Position numbers and translations under genes: made by a program
Part shown: in pieces, positions 54,705-63,647 of the stretch
Position numbering within the stretch: the first letter of the stretch is position 1
Layout of the letters: every line of letters begins with the position of its first letter
Origin: JAFDBW01 sp963825575
Lineage (GTDB): Bacteria; Desulfobacterota; Desulfuromonadia; Desulfuromonadales; BM103
NCBI GenBank assembly: GCA_963825575.1
Contig: CAWGUB010000019.1
Location: forward strand, 114,848-178,847
Reading direction: 5' to 3'
DNA length: 64,000 nt
Notes under the pieces: generated by a model
What the model was told of the DNA's origin: nothing
Database searches by the model: none
Seen by the model: only the letters and a program-made list of their open reading frames with translations

Positions 54705-55308
54705 AACCGGCGGGTCGCGTCCCGCCGGAGACTATAAGCTTGCGAACGCGGGCGTTTCAAGTACGAACAACTAAATCTTGAAGTCGGCAGTTCGCGTACT
54801 GCCAGACGCCTTACTTTTGTCCATGCGGCGACAAAAGTAAGCAAAAACGCCTTGTCTCCTTGCGGAGGGCATCTCCTTTGCCGGAGTTCTGAGACATCCA
54901 ATAAGTACGGAGCTGTAAGAAGCCGGCCGTGGTACCGGGGGCCTCCGTCAGTTGGGCCCGATGTGACTGCACAGGAGAGCGAAAAGTCGTTGCCGAAAAG
55001 CAGATTGTACATGCAATCCTCTACAAAAGGAGCAGGCCCTCCTGAGTCTCGGTGGATCCTGAGGCCGGAAAACCTGTACCTTCTGTGAAGGATTGCCGAT
55101 CCCTAATTGTTTGCGAGCTGATCACGGAAGGCACATTCAAGGAAGGCCCCGTCCCAAGACCGGACCGGAAGTTTGCGCTGTACCGAAGCCAATTAAAGAC
55201 ACAGACTGCTGCACAGGCTATGCCCTCCGCCAGGAGAAAAGGCACTTTTGCATACTTTTGTCTGCCGGGACAAAAGTATGGCGTCGGGCGGGACGCGACC
55301 CGCCGGTC
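54705..55308. repeat. Structured dispersed repeat, copy 5, extended
   Basis: Left unit: outer GC hairpin GGCGGGTCGCGTCCCGCC (54709-54726), a GGCAGT/ACTGCC hairpin (about 54785-54802), CTTACTTTTGTC/GACAAAAGTAAG (about 54810-54841), core CAAAAACGCC, and a GGCC..GGGGGCC stem (about 54924-54945). Right unit, inverted: CATACTTTTGT/ACAAAAGTATG (about 55248-55280) and the inverted GC hairpin (55287-55304). The left unit strongly resembles the right unit of copy 2 in reverse. The middle, 54950-55200, is weakly related and has no credible gene. A further stem lies upstream, ACACAT/ATGTGT near 54643-54662. Confidence 0.85.
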
Positions 55309-55341
55309 TTGCTTTTGTCTTTTAAGCAAAACCCAATGGAA

Positions 55342-55372
55342 AAGGGCAACAGATGAACCAACCGTTGCCCTT
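55342..55372. terminator. GGCAACAGAT-type hairpin at the right edge of copy 5
   Basis: AAGGGCAAC and GTTGCCCTT form a 9-bp stem with a 13-base loop (AGATGAACCAACC). The same family of hairpin edges copies 2 and 4. Confidence 0.6.
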
Positions 55373-55468
55373 CTAAACATCAAATCTGAACGCTCTCACG
55401 CAACCACTTGATCAGCAGCCTCGGCCCCGGCCAGACCAAAGGCGAGTGGCACTCAAGTCCCGGGCAGG

Positions 55469-55750
55469 CTAGATAACATCTGAATCAGACTTGTGCCCGC
55501 AACAGCCACCAGCATTGCCGGCAGACTTACTGCCGCAGCAGCCGCCGCTCGCCGGCCCATGCAGCAGCTCTTCGATGCTCTCGTCCATGGCCTGTTCGAG
55601 ATCGTCAATGATCGCGGCGAACTGATCGGCCGCCAGCCCCTGCTCGCAATGCGGGCAGCTTGAAAAGGTTTGCTTGAACCAGGACAGCGCCGCGTAGATC
55701 GTCTCGCGGCAAGCGGGGCAGTCCAGGGCTATATTCGGTTCGGCATGCAT
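55469..55750 (-). CDS. Small zinc-ribbon protein with two GGCCG motifs
   Basis: 93 residues. A zinc ribbon is formed by LDCPACRETI (about 9-18) and FSSCPHCEQGL (about 29-39), CPxC-x17-CPxC. A helical acidic region follows (DDLEQAMDESIEELL), and the C-terminus has two copies of a Gly-Cys-Cys motif, GGCCGSKS and GGCCGHKS, as in metal-delivery proteins. I do not recognise the family by name. It is alone on its strand, 23 bases after the YjbR gene. It may be a redox or metal-trafficking protein. Confidence 0.75.
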   Translation of the reverse strand: MHAEPNIALDCPACRETIYAALSWFKQTFSSCPHCEQGLAADQFAAIIDDLEQAMDESIEELLHGPASGGCCGSKSAGNAGGCCGHKSDSDVI

Positions 55751-55773
55751 GCTGTGACTCCTTGGACGCTGTT

Positions 55774-56118
55774 CTAACCCGGCCGCCGGGTTTTGGGAAG
55801 CCCTTTTACCACGAGATCGTAGGATTCATCAATCATCGACCGGAGTGCAGCCTCGGCGATCGAACCATCGAGCACGACGGTGTTCCAATGGCGTTTGTTC
55901 ATATGGTAACCGGGCAGCACCGCCGGGTAATGTTCGCGCAGGAACTCGGCCTTGAGCGGCTCGCACTTGAGGTTGAGGCGCAAAGGCTCTTCGGTGATAT
56001 CGGTCAGGGCGAACATCTTGCCGCCGACCTTGATCACCAGGGTCACCGCGTCGAAGGGGAAATCCTCGCTGGCGCCGGGTTTTTGCAGCAGGTAGCTGCG
56101 CAGGGTTTCGAAGTTCAT
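55774..56118 (-). CDS. MmcQ/YjbR family DNA-binding-fold protein
   Basis: 114 residues from ATG at 56118. The family pattern is KPGASEDFPFDAVTLVIKVGGKMFALTDI, with LNLKCEPLKAEFLREHYPAV and MNKRHWNTVVLDGS. It is a CyaY-like fold related to MmcQ; function is not established. It is followed by the small zinc-ribbon gene on the same strand, with 23 bases between. The upstream side faces the divergent VUT gene at 56277. Confidence 0.9.
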   Translation of the reverse strand: MNFETLRSYLLQKPGASEDFPFDAVTLVIKVGGKMFALTDITEEPLRLNLKCEPLKAEFLREHYPAVLPGYHMNKRHWNTVVLDGSIAEAALRSMIDESYDLVVKGLPKTRRPG

Positions 56119-56160
56119 TGGCAACGTCTTTCCATCTGCTCACTTATAACATGAAACCAC

Positions 56161-56276
56161 CGGGCCGTCCGCCAGGGCAATCCTTTGCCCCGACTTGCAC
56201 CGGCAGTGCGGTGCAGACTATTATAACCTTTATTGTCAGAATTAATACAAACCACCAGAGAGTTTGCGAGGTATAC
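56161..56276 (+). promoter_or_regulatory. Leader with two stem-loops before the VUT gene
   Basis: GGGCAATCCTTTGCCC (about 56176-56191) and TGCACCGGCAGTGCGGTGCA (about 56197-56216) form two hairpins upstream of the start at 56277. No match to a preQ1-type or other known riboswitch was recognised. They could be a translational control region or a terminator of something upstream. Confidence 0.35.
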
Positions 56277-56783
56277 ATGTTTGAAGCACTTTTTTACCTG
56301 GGGTCAATCGTCATTGCCAACCTGCTGGTCATGAACTTTGGCATCATTGAAGTGGCGGGGCTGACTTTTCCCGCCGGGGCAGCGGCAGTGGGTTTCACCT
56401 TTACCGCCAGGGACCTGGTGCAGAGACGCTACGGCAAATGGGGGTGCTGGGTCTGGATGCTGGCTGCCGCGGGGATCTCGGCACTCTTCTCGCCGACGCT
56501 TGCCCTGGCCAGCCTCGGCGCCTTTGTGGTCGCCGAAGGTTTGGATTGGGCCGTGTTCACGGTCGCGCCGCTGTCCTTTCGCGGCCGCGCCATCTTCAGC
56601 AACATCATCGGCACACCGCTCGATTCGGTGATCTTCGTCTACCTGGCGTTCGGCCCGATCTGGGATGCGATGTGGGGGCAGACGCTGGTCAAGCTGGCCA
56701 GCAGCCTGCTGATCGTCTTCCTGGTCAAGAACGTGCAGGATACCGATTTCAAATCGCCGCTGCTCAAAGGAGAGGTTGTGTAA
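56277..56783 (+). CDS. VUT family (YhhQ/QPTR-like) transporter
   Basis: 168 residues from ATG at 56277 with GCGAGG nearby. Five to six hydrophobic segments and family sequence: IVIANLLVMNFGIIEVAGLTFPAG, FTFTARDLVQRRYGKWGCW, FVVAEGLDWAVFTV and GTPLDSVIFVYLAFG. The VUT (PF02592) family includes YhhQ, which imports preQ0 and preQ1, but other members move vitamins or unknown compounds. Here a queuosine precursor role is possible because queF is in the same genome, though it is not linked. Confidence 0.82.
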   Translation: MFEALFYLGSIVIANLLVMNFGIIEVAGLTFPAGAAAVGFTFTARDLVQRRYGKWGCWVWMLAAAGISALFSPTLALASLGAFVVAEGLDWAVFTVAPLSFRGRAIFSNIIGTPLDSVIFVYLAFGPIWDAMWGQTLVKLASSLLIVFLVKNVQDTDFKSPLLKGEVV

Positions 56784-56877
56784 CTTTTCCCGCAGCATGA
56801 TCCAACCGGGCCGGGTTTTGACTCTTGCGTGGCAGGCAGGAGACGAAACCCGGTCTTTCTCCTGCAAAATCAAGCCC

Positions 56878-58032
56878 TCAAAATTCCAGCCGTGTGGCGC
56901 TGTTTACCGCCTCCTGCAACAGCTCTTCGAGCCCGTCGATATTGGCTTCGAAGCGGTTCGCCATCTCGACGACACCGCGGATCTCGGGGTGCGGCGCAAT
57001 CATGAAGGAACAACAGTCCGGGTAGGGCTCGATCGAATCATCGTAGGTGCCGATCTGTCTGGCGATCGCGATCGTTTCATCCTTGTTCATGCCGACCAGC
57101 GGCGAAAGCACGGGCAGCTGCGAGGCCTCCTGGATGCAGTGCAGGTTGCTCAGCGTCTGCGAGGCGACCTGGCCGACCGCGTCGCCGGTGACGATCGCCA
57201 TGGCCCCCTCCCGCACGGCGAGCCGGTTGAGGATGCGCATCATGCAGCGGCGGTAGATGATCATGCGGTAGTCGGCAGGGACAAAGGCGATGATGCGGCG
57301 CTGCAGATCGCCGAACGGCACCATGTAGAGGGTCGAGTGCAGCTGGTAGCGGGTCAGCGTCCCGACCAGTTTCTCGATCTTGTCGGTCACGCCGCGGCTA
57401 AACTGGGTCTCGTTGCGGATGTGGGCAAAGATCGCCCGGCAGCCGCGCTTCATCAGCATGTAGGCCGCCACCGGACTGTCAATGCCGCCGGAGAGTGACA
57501 CCATCACATCACCGCTGCTGCCGACCGGCAGGCCGCCCGGGCCGGCATGCTTTTCAGTAAAGAGCATCGCCTCTTTGCCGGTCAGTTCGATATACAGCCA
57601 GAGGTCGGGAGCCCTCAGGTTGACCTGCTTGCCTTCCAGTCCACGCAGAATCGCCGCGCCGACCGCGCGGCTGATCTCTTCCGAGGTCATCGGAAACGCC
57701 TTGTCGGTGCGCTTGGTCTTGACGCCGAAGGTCGTGAACTCGCGCTCTGCAAGCAACTTGACCGCCCGACCGCCGATCGCTTCGACATCCTTTGGGACGC
57801 TGTGGCCGAGGGAGAAGTTGACGATACCGGGGATGCAGGAGAGGATCTCCCGGACCTGCTGCGGGTCGGCGTGGTTTGCCGGTTTGCAGATCAGCCGTCC
57901 CTGCTGCTTGCGCACCTCGTGCGCCAGCGGTCCGAGCGCAGCGCGCACATGACGCAGCAGGGCGTCTTCGAACTGACGGCGGTTCTTGCCCTTCAGGGCA
58001 ATTTCACTGTAGTGGATAACGATACGGTTCAC
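56878..58032 (-). CDS. thiI: tRNA 4-thiouridine synthetase ThiI (short form)
   Basis: 384 residues. An N-terminal ferredoxin-like and THUMP region (about 1-165) precedes a PP-loop ATPase with SLSGGIDSPVAAYM. The Cys pair is in YPDCCSFMIAPHPE (about 343-346). The C-terminal rhodanese domain of enterobacterial ThiI is absent, as in many anaerobes, so sulfur must come from another donor. It adenylates U8 of tRNA for thiolation and also feeds thiazole synthesis. A hairpin at 58054 lies before the start. Confidence 0.93.
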   Translation of the reverse strand: MNRIVIHYSEIALKGKNRRQFEDALLRHVRAALGPLAHEVRKQQGRLICKPANHADPQQVREILSCIPGIVNFSLGHSVPKDVEAIGGRAVKLLAEREFTTFGVKTKRTDKAFPMTSEEISRAVGAAILRGLEGKQVNLRAPDLWLYIELTGKEAMLFTEKHAGPGGLPVGSSGDVMVSLSGGIDSPVAAYMLMKRGCRAIFAHIRNETQFSRGVTDKIEKLVGTLTRYQLHSTLYMVPFGDLQRRIIAFVPADYRMIIYRRCMMRILNRLAVREGAMAIVTGDAVGQVASQTLSNLHCIQEASQLPVLSPLVGMNKDETIAIARQIGTYDDSIEPYPDCCSFMIAPHPEIRGVVEMANRFEANIDGLEELLQEAVNSATRLEF

Positions 58033-58053
58033 AGGCCAATCCTTGGCAAAAGA

Positions 58054-58076
58054 GGGGGACTTGACATTATGCCCCC
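58054..58076 (-). terminator. Hairpin between the RluA-type gene and thiI
   Basis: GGGGG (58054-58058) and CCCCC (58072-58076) form a stem with a 13-base loop; the A/T runs on each side (AAAGA and TTTAT) allow a terminator in either direction. On the minus strand it is read after the pseudouridine synthase gene and just before thiI. Confidence 0.45.
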
Positions 58077-58218
58077 TTTATATGTTTTCGCTCAAACTCC
58101 ACACCGATCGACATCAGCACAACTTGCCGGCGAGAGAGGCAAAAGCGCCTCACCATGTGAATGCCAAAGCTTAAATTTTGGACCGATGAATTAGGTGAGG
58201 TGGCCCCCGGATTGCCCA

Positions 58219-58935
58219 TCATCTGTTCAGGGGCTCGCCGAGCAAACGGGCAAAATCATCGGGGAGCCCGCTGTCAAAATGCAGCGTCCGGCCGTTGAAC
58301 GGGTGGGTGAAGGTGATCGAGCTGGCGTGCAGGGCCAGGCGCCTGGCTACTGGTTTGCCCTGGCCGTATTTTTTGTCGCCGACCAGCGGGTGCCCCCGCT
58401 CGGCGAAATGCACACGGATCTGGTGCTTGCGACCGGTGACGAGGTGGATATCCAGCAGGCTCAGCCCTTTGGCCGCACGCAGCTCCCTGTAGTCGGTATG
58501 GGACAGCTTGCCTTTGGCGGGATCAGGCGTCGAGTAGACATTGTGTGCGGCGTTTTCGGCCAGGTAAGAGGTGATCCGCCCTTCCTTCGGCACCAGTTGG
58601 CCATGAACGACCGCCAGATAGTGCTTTTCCGTCTCCGCCCAGTGCTCCTGGAGGAACTTTTTGGCCTGCTCGCTCTTGGCAAAGATCAGCAATCCGGAGG
58701 TGTCCTGGTCGAGACGATGGACCACGTACACCCGGTTGCGTGATTTCGGGTTGCCCTTGCGGACATAATCGTTGAGCAGGTAATGGGCGGTCCTCGATTT
58801 GTTGGTATCGGTGCCGACGGTCAGCAGCCCGGCAGGCTTCTCGACCACCAGGAGGTCCCGATCCTCATAATGTATGGCAAGCCCGCCCGGTTGACGCTTC
58901 GAGGCAAGTCGGCTGTTCTGACGCTGATGGTTCAA
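58219..58935 (-). CDS. RluA/RluC-type pseudouridine synthase
   Basis: 238 residues. The catalytic motif VVHRLDQDTSGLLIF has the conserved Asp76. LVVEKPAGLLTVGTD (about 29-43) is the RluA box 1, and VTGRKHQIRVHFAERGHPLVGD (about 167-188) is a later motif. It isomerises a uridine in rRNA or tRNA. The N-terminal S4 domain of RluC/D is missing, so it is RluA-like in size; the exact target site is unknown. It lies 92 bases downstream of rhlE. Confidence 0.9.
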   Translation of the reverse strand: MNHQRQNSRLASKRQPGGLAIHYEDRDLLVVEKPAGLLTVGTDTNKSRTAHYLLNDYVRKGNPKSRNRVYVVHRLDQDTSGLLIFAKSEQAKKFLQEHWAETEKHYLAVVHGQLVPKEGRITSYLAENAAHNVYSTPDPAKGKLSHTDYRELRAAKGLSLLDIHLVTGRKHQIRVHFAERGHPLVGDKKYGQGKPVARRLALHASSITFTHPFNGRTLHFDSGLPDDFARLLGEPLNR

Positions 58936-59027
58936 TGGGTTGCTTTCCGCGCTTTACACCGGCCAGCGCTTATGGTTCGGGGACACTCTTTTGCCAGATT
59001 CTCATCGGAGTGCCATCGATGCCTTCA

Positions 59028-60410
59028 TCAACCAGGTTTGGTCCTGCTCAGTCGGCGACCGAGCTTTGGTGCCGTTGCGGCTTTGCCGCTCCGGCCGGTC
59101 ATCGTCTTGCCCTTCGCCGGACCCTTCGCCTTGGTCGGGCGCTTGGCTTTTGCCTTCGCCGAACTCTTGGTTTTCGGTTCAGTCCTGGCCGCGGCCGACT
59201 TGGCGGCTTTCTGCTTTGGCCTGGCCGAGGACTTGGAATGCTTGCCTGGCTTCGCCTTGACGCCACGCTTGACGGCAATCGCCGGGAATTCGGCGATCGT
59301 CTGTTGCGGGATGGCATACTCGAGCAACGTTTCTATCGCCAGCAGCCGTGGCAGCTCTGCCGGACAGACCAGGGAGATCGCAACCCCGTTTTCGCCGGCC
59401 CGACCGGTCCGGCCAATCCTGTGCACATAATCTTCGGCGACCTGGGGCAGGTCGTAATTGACGACATACGGCAGGCGCTCGATATCCAGCCCGCGCGCGG
59501 CCACATCGGTCGCGACCAGAACCCGGAACTCACCTTGTTTGAACTCCGCCAGGGTCCGCGTCCGCAGCGACTGGCTCTTGTTGCTGTGCAGCGCTGAGGT
59601 CGTGATGCCATCAAAAAGCAATTCATCGGTCAATTTATCCGCACCGTAGCGGGTTCGGGCAAAGACCAGCACCTGGTGCCAGTCCCCCTTGCGGATCAGG
59701 TGCGAGAGCATTTCGCGTTTGCGGCTGCGCTCCACCGGGTAGACCACCTGGGTCACGGCATCGGCGGCGATATTGCGGCGCGCCACTTCAATGCGCCTTG
59801 GCCGGTCAAGCAGTTCGTCGGCAAGCTGCTTGATGCTCTTCGAATAGGTTGCCGAAAACAGCAGGTTCTGGCGCTGTGACGGCAGGTACTCTGCGACATG
59901 CAGGATGTCGTCGATAAATCCCAGATCGAGCATGCGGTCGGCCTCATCAAGGACCAGGAACTCGATCTCGGCAAGGTTAATCGTCCGCCGCTCGACGTGA
60001 TCGAGCAGGCGCCCCGGCGTCGCCACCACGATATCAACGCCGCGATGCAGTCGCTCGATCTGCGCCCGGATATTCACCCCGCCGTAAATCATGGTGGAGC
60101 GCAGCGACAGGCGCCGGCCGTAATTCTGCATCTGGCCGCTGACCTGGGCCGCCAGTTCGCGGGTCGGCACCAGCACCAGGGCTCGCGGATTTCTGCGTTT
60201 CTTCCTCGGGGTATGCTCGCTCAGCATCTGCACGATCGGCAGGGCAAACGCCGCGGTCTTGCCGGTGCCGGTCTGGGCGCCGGCCAGCAGGTCGCAGCCT
60301 TCGAGGACGACCGGGATCGCCTGGTTCTGGATCGGGGTCGGTGTAGTATAGCCCTGGGTGGCAATGGCGCTCAACAGTTCGGCCCGCAGGCCAAGAGATT
60401 CAAATGACAT
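59028..60410 (-). CDS. rhlE: DEAD-box RNA helicase RhlE
   Basis: 460 residues. Motifs: Q motif YTTPTPIQNQAIP, Walker A AQTGTGKT, PTRELAAQ, DEAD as VLDEADRML, SAT as LLFSATYS, and the C-terminal domain HRIGRTGRAGENG. The order and the beginning MSFESLGL are those of RhlE. The tail (about 375-460) is Lys/Ala/Arg-rich, suiting RNA binding. It remodels rRNA and mRNA structure, often in the cold. The RluA-type gene follows 92 bases later on the same strand. Confidence 0.93.
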   Translation of the reverse strand: MSFESLGLRAELLSAIATQGYTTPTPIQNQAIPVVLEGCDLLAGAQTGTGKTAAFALPIVQMLSEHTPRKKRRNPRALVLVPTRELAAQVSGQMQNYGRRLSLRSTMIYGGVNIRAQIERLHRGVDIVVATPGRLLDHVERRTINLAEIEFLVLDEADRMLDLGFIDDILHVAEYLPSQRQNLLFSATYSKSIKQLADELLDRPRRIEVARRNIAADAVTQVVYPVERSRKREMLSHLIRKGDWHQVLVFARTRYGADKLTDELLFDGITTSALHSNKSQSLRTRTLAEFKQGEFRVLVATDVAARGLDIERLPYVVNYDLPQVAEDYVHRIGRTGRAGENGVAISLVCPAELPRLLAIETLLEYAIPQQTIAEFPAIAVKRGVKAKPGKHSKSSARPKQKAAKSAAARTEPKTKSSAKAKAKRPTKAKGPAKGKTMTGRSGKAATAPKLGRRLSRTKPG

Positions 60411-60529
60411 CGATGCATATCCTTATCGGGTGAAATTCAAGCATACCTGATCTCCCACGATGATGTGCCGATGTCCAGAAAAATCACGATTCCTTGCATC
60501 GATTCGTATCCTTGTGAGAAGCTTTCTCC

Positions 60530-61012
60530 ATGCACAAGCAAGCCCTGTTGGAGAATATCATCACGCGCCTGACCGCCGATCTCGCGGTCCTGACTGAGGC
60601 CGCCAGAACGGCCCATGCCGCGGCGACGCACGCAGAGTGCCTGCCTGACAACAAGTATGACACCACCGGGCTGGAAGCCTCCTACATCGCCCAGGGCCAG
60701 GCCAACCGCGCCCAGGAAATCCGCCAGGCGCTGGAGCATTACCGGCAGCTGACGCTGCGCCCTTTCGACCACACAACACCGATCCGCCTGACTGCTTTGG
60801 TGACCATCGAGGCCGATGATGGCAGTTGCCGCCAGCTCTTTCTCGGCCCTGATGCAGGGGGGCTGAAGTTGACTGTCGGTGGCGTGGAGGTCGTGGTCAT
60901 CACGCCGGAATCCCCTTTGGGGCGCGCGCTGCTGGGCAAGGGCTGCGGCGATGAGATTCATATCGGCAGCGGCCGGGATCGAAAGGTTTTCACCGTTGTT
61001 GATGCGGCCTGA
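60530..61012 (+). CDS. GreA/GreB-like transcription factor family protein
   Basis: 160 residues. An N-terminal coiled coil (about 1-80, LLENIITRLTADLAVLTEAA and following) is joined to a C-terminal FKBP-like domain with VTIEADDGSCRQLFLGPDAGGLKL and ITPESPLGRALLGKGCGDEI (about 121-140), the S-P-L-G-x-A-L-x-G-x-x-x-G-D motif of GreA/GreB/Rnk. The coiled-coil tip lacks the clear acidic pair of GreA. It may bind RNA polymerase secondary channel without cleavage activity. It is a short form compared with canonical GreB. Confidence 0.8.
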   Translation: MHKQALLENIITRLTADLAVLTEAARTAHAAATHAECLPDNKYDTTGLEASYIAQGQANRAQEIRQALEHYRQLTLRPFDHTTPIRLTALVTIEADDGSCRQLFLGPDAGGLKLTVGGVEVVVITPESPLGRALLGKGCGDEIHIGSGRDRKVFTVVDAA

Positions 61013-61255
61013 GATCTGGGCCCGATTAATTCAGACACTCTCTATTTGATAGCCCCGGCTTCCCAATAAGGACGAAGATGGGCTCTCTAGAATTTTGATG
61101 AGCTATAATGTCTTAGGACTTGTGAGAATGTCTTGCGAAGGGATATATAGCAATCGTTTCTCGGCACTTTACGACATTACTGTCAATCGTGACATTTAAG
61201 AAGCAACCTTTTTATGTAAGCCTCTTGGCAGTCATATTCCTATGCAGCAGAGTAG

Positions 61256-61510
61256 TTATAGACAGGGGACAATGTTCGCCGTCTTCGAGTTCAGATCAAA
61301 GACAACTTTAACTTGCTTGTTTTTAAATTGCTTAATGACCTGAGCAATCTTGTCTTCCAAAGCGCCACCGGGTTCACCCCAATCCGCACCATCTCTAGTC
61401 ACAAATTCCTGGATCATATTCCGCAACGTTTCAGGGTCAATCTGATCATAAGGAACATCGACCCCTTGTTCGTGATGGTCGATTATTTTTTCCTGAGGGT
61501 TGGACTTCAT
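61256..61510 (-). CDS. YheU-like (UPF0270) small protein
   Basis: 84 residues. After a short tail, VPYDQIDPETLRNMIQEFVT, RDGADWGEPGGALEDKIAQV and VKVVFDLNSKTANIVP align with the UPF0270 (YheU) pattern, where I recall DLSPETLENLIESFV and REGTDYG. Function is unknown. It stands alone; 240 bases before it (61013-61255) and the stretch 61511-61909 show no gene. Confidence 0.82.
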   Translation of the reverse strand: MKSNPQEKIIDHHEQGVDVPYDQIDPETLRNMIQEFVTRDGADWGEPGGALEDKIAQVIKQFKNKQVKVVFDLNSKTANIVPCL

Positions 61511-61909
61511 TCCGGTAGCTTAACATCCTATATCGATGGATGACCATCAATTGCTCACTTCTTAAATCTCTCTATCAACAAGACGCCTGTTTCCGTCTCA
61601 CAAGTTGTGAATTCCAAGAATTGTCTCTAGTATTGCGGGAAGGCTTTACAGTTGTCGGGTGTTTAAAGTCGGACAGCCTCTTGGCATTTCTGATGCATAT
61701 CTTCTACTAATACAAACAGGGGCTTTTCCTGAAGCCTCCCTGCCCTTATCCGCAACGTCGCGGAATAAAACAATTTTTACAACTCAATGATGAGTGAAGC
61801 AAACGTGTGTCGAACTGTTTCTATCATCGGTATTGTCCAAAAAGTAGGCAGCTGATCATGATAATTAAGCTGGCATTTGTTGCTTAATGGTGTGCTTTAG
61901 AGATTTGCT
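61511..61909. other. Gene-free stretch upstream of draT
   Basis: About 400 bases without a credible coding frame. A sigma-54-like TGGCAT/TTGCT pair near 61872 has wrong spacing, so I did not call a promoter, and no NifA site of TGT-N10-ACA type was found by eye. Confidence 0.5.
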
Positions 61910-62707
61910 ATGGTTTCTCCGACATCGATGAATAGATGCAATCTCCCGCCGTGGGCGATTGCGTCGAAACATTACAACTGTAATCCTCAGGTCATCGAGA
62001 TCCAGGGTGTGCGGCACAATGGAAGACCACTCTTCGAAAGGCTCGATGGGTTGGATGAACTTGATGCACATGGTTTGATCTTTCACGATTTTATGGATGT
62101 GCGCTATCAGCTGCATCAATGGGAACGCGAAGAGACCAAGAACAGCCGCAAGAGCTTGAAAAACAGTTATCTGCGTTTCCTGCGGGGCTGGCAATTTGAT
62201 AGTAACTCGGTGGAAGGAGCCGTTCTCAAGGGCTGGGTTGAGTCTCGCCTCGGTTTGGCGCCAACATTCCACAATGAACCGATCGACGATATTCATTCCG
62301 AAGCCTACTTCCGTTACACCGTTGACCGAATGAAGGGCTCGGCACGGACTAACTCGATTTTGTCACAGTTCGATCTGCTCTATGAATTCGTTCAATACGA
62401 ACTGTCACGCATGTTTCAGGACAAGACGCATTTGACCCTTTATCGCGGTATTTACGACTTTTCCGAACACCTGATCGTTGAAAAGTACGATAAGGCTCAC
62501 TACCTGCTTCGCCTAAATAACCTGAACTCTTTTACTGATGATTTTGAGAAAGCATGGGAGTTCGGCAGTCGTGTTTTGCAAGCGGAGGTGCCGTTGACCA
62601 AGATCTTTTTCATGGGAGGACTGTTGCCGAAATCCCTCTTTAAAGGGGAAGGTGAAGTGATGGTGATTGGCGGTGAGTTTGAGGTCAAGGTGCTGATTGG
62701 TGGATGA
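61910..62707 (+). CDS. draT: Dinitrogenase reductase ADP-ribosyltransferase DraT
   Basis: 265 residues. The family is recognised from NRCNLPPWAIASKHYNCNPQ, HGLIFHDFMDVRYQLHQWER, FLRGWQFDSNSVEGAVLKGW and LTLYRGIYDFSEHLIVEKYD, with a C-terminal GGLLPKSLFKGEGEVMVIGG. DraT transfers ADP-ribose from NAD+ to an arginine of NifH when fixed nitrogen is plentiful or energy falls, switching nitrogenase off. Its presence implies a nif cluster elsewhere in the genome. The stop codon overlaps the draG start region, giving translational coupling. Confidence 0.9.
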   Translation: MVSPTSMNRCNLPPWAIASKHYNCNPQVIEIQGVRHNGRPLFERLDGLDELDAHGLIFHDFMDVRYQLHQWEREETKNSRKSLKNSYLRFLRGWQFDSNSVEGAVLKGWVESRLGLAPTFHNEPIDDIHSEAYFRYTVDRMKGSARTNSILSQFDLLYEFVQYELSRMFQDKTHLTLYRGIYDFSEHLIVEKYDKAHYLLRLNNLNSFTDDFEKAWEFGSRVLQAEVPLTKIFFMGGLLPKSLFKGEGEVMVIGGEFEVKVLIGG

Positions 62708-63635
62708 CCTGGGAGAGCTGAAGAGCGAGGGGCGAAGTGCGATTGAAGTCCTTGATAGAGCTAAAGCGGTTTATCTTGGATTGGCGATCGGTGATGCGCT
62801 GGGTGCGACAACCGAGTTTATGACGCCAGGTGAGATCAAAGCCAAGTACAAGGTTCATAAAAAGATCATCGGCGGTGGCTGGCTGTACTTGAAACCCGGG
62901 CAGGTCACCGACGATACCGAGATGTCGCTTGCTTTGGGCAATGCACTTCTGACCACAGCTTGTTGGGATATCAAGGGCATCGCAGATAATCTTCTGGCAT
63001 GGATGAGGAACAAGCCGGTTGACATTGGCGCAACATGCCGACGAGGCATCCGTGATTACATGCTCAAGGGACAGCTGGAGGTTCCCTATAACGAATGGGA
63101 TGCCGGTAATGGGGCTGTAATGCGTATGGCCCCGGTCGCACTCTTTACCCTGGGTGAGGCTGGACTGCTTAAGGAATATGCCATTGCGCAGGCACACCTG
63201 ACTCACAATCATGTTCTTTCTGATGCGGCCTGTTTGGCCGTCGGCAAATTGGTTCATGAGGGGATTCTGGGAGCTGATCGCTTCAGGTTGCACGAAATTA
63301 CCCGCGAACTGACCGCAGAGTACCGTAGTTTTCGATTCAACAACTACCAGGGCAATGCGAGTGCTTACGTGGTCGATACCATGCAGACGGTTTTTCATTA
63401 TCTCTTCAGCACTGCCAGTTTTGAGGAGTGCTTGGTCGGCGTGGTCAACCAGGGCGGGGATGCTGATACCACGGGCGCCATTGCCGGAATGATCGCCGGG
63501 GCCTTTTACGGTCTGGATGCAATTCCCGCGCGCTGGCTGAAGAAACTGAAGAAAGAGGTGAGGGCGGAGGTTGAAGACCAGGCATTGCGCCTGACGAAGC
63601 TTTCGCACTGGGCAAAACAGAGCCAAAGTCAATAA
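62700..63635 (+). CDS. draG: ADP-ribosyl-dinitrogen reductase hydrolase DraG
   Basis: 311 residues from GTG at 62700 (a TTG at 62697 is also in frame; AAGG 9 bases before suits GTG). The metal site motifs are IGDALGATTEF with its Glu (about residue 39), VTDDTEMSLALG (about 69-80), and NQGGDADTTGAIAG (about 250-263). The GNGAVMRMAP loop and LTHNHVLSDAA stretch also fit DraG. It uses two Mn2+ to remove ADP-ribose from NifH, restoring activity. It overlaps draT by 8 bases. A small HTH/Cys protein gene follows after 12 bases. Confidence 0.92.
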   Translation: MDDLGELKSEGRSAIEVLDRAKAVYLGLAIGDALGATTEFMTPGEIKAKYKVHKKIIGGGWLYLKPGQVTDDTEMSLALGNALLTTACWDIKGIADNLLAWMRNKPVDIGATCRRGIRDYMLKGQLEVPYNEWDAGNGAVMRMAPVALFTLGEAGLLKEYAIAQAHLTHNHVLSDAACLAVGKLVHEGILGADRFRLHEITRELTAEYRSFRFNNYQGNASAYVVDTMQTVFHYLFSTASFEECLVGVVNQGGDADTTGAIAGMIAGAFYGLDAIPARWLKKLKKEVRAEVEDQALRLTKLSHWAKQSQSQ

Positions 63636-63647
63636 AGGAGCATAAAT

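Noticed and set aside
61868..61885. Possible sigma-54 promoter before draT
   Set aside because: TGGCAT and TTGCT are 2 bases too close for the normal spacing.
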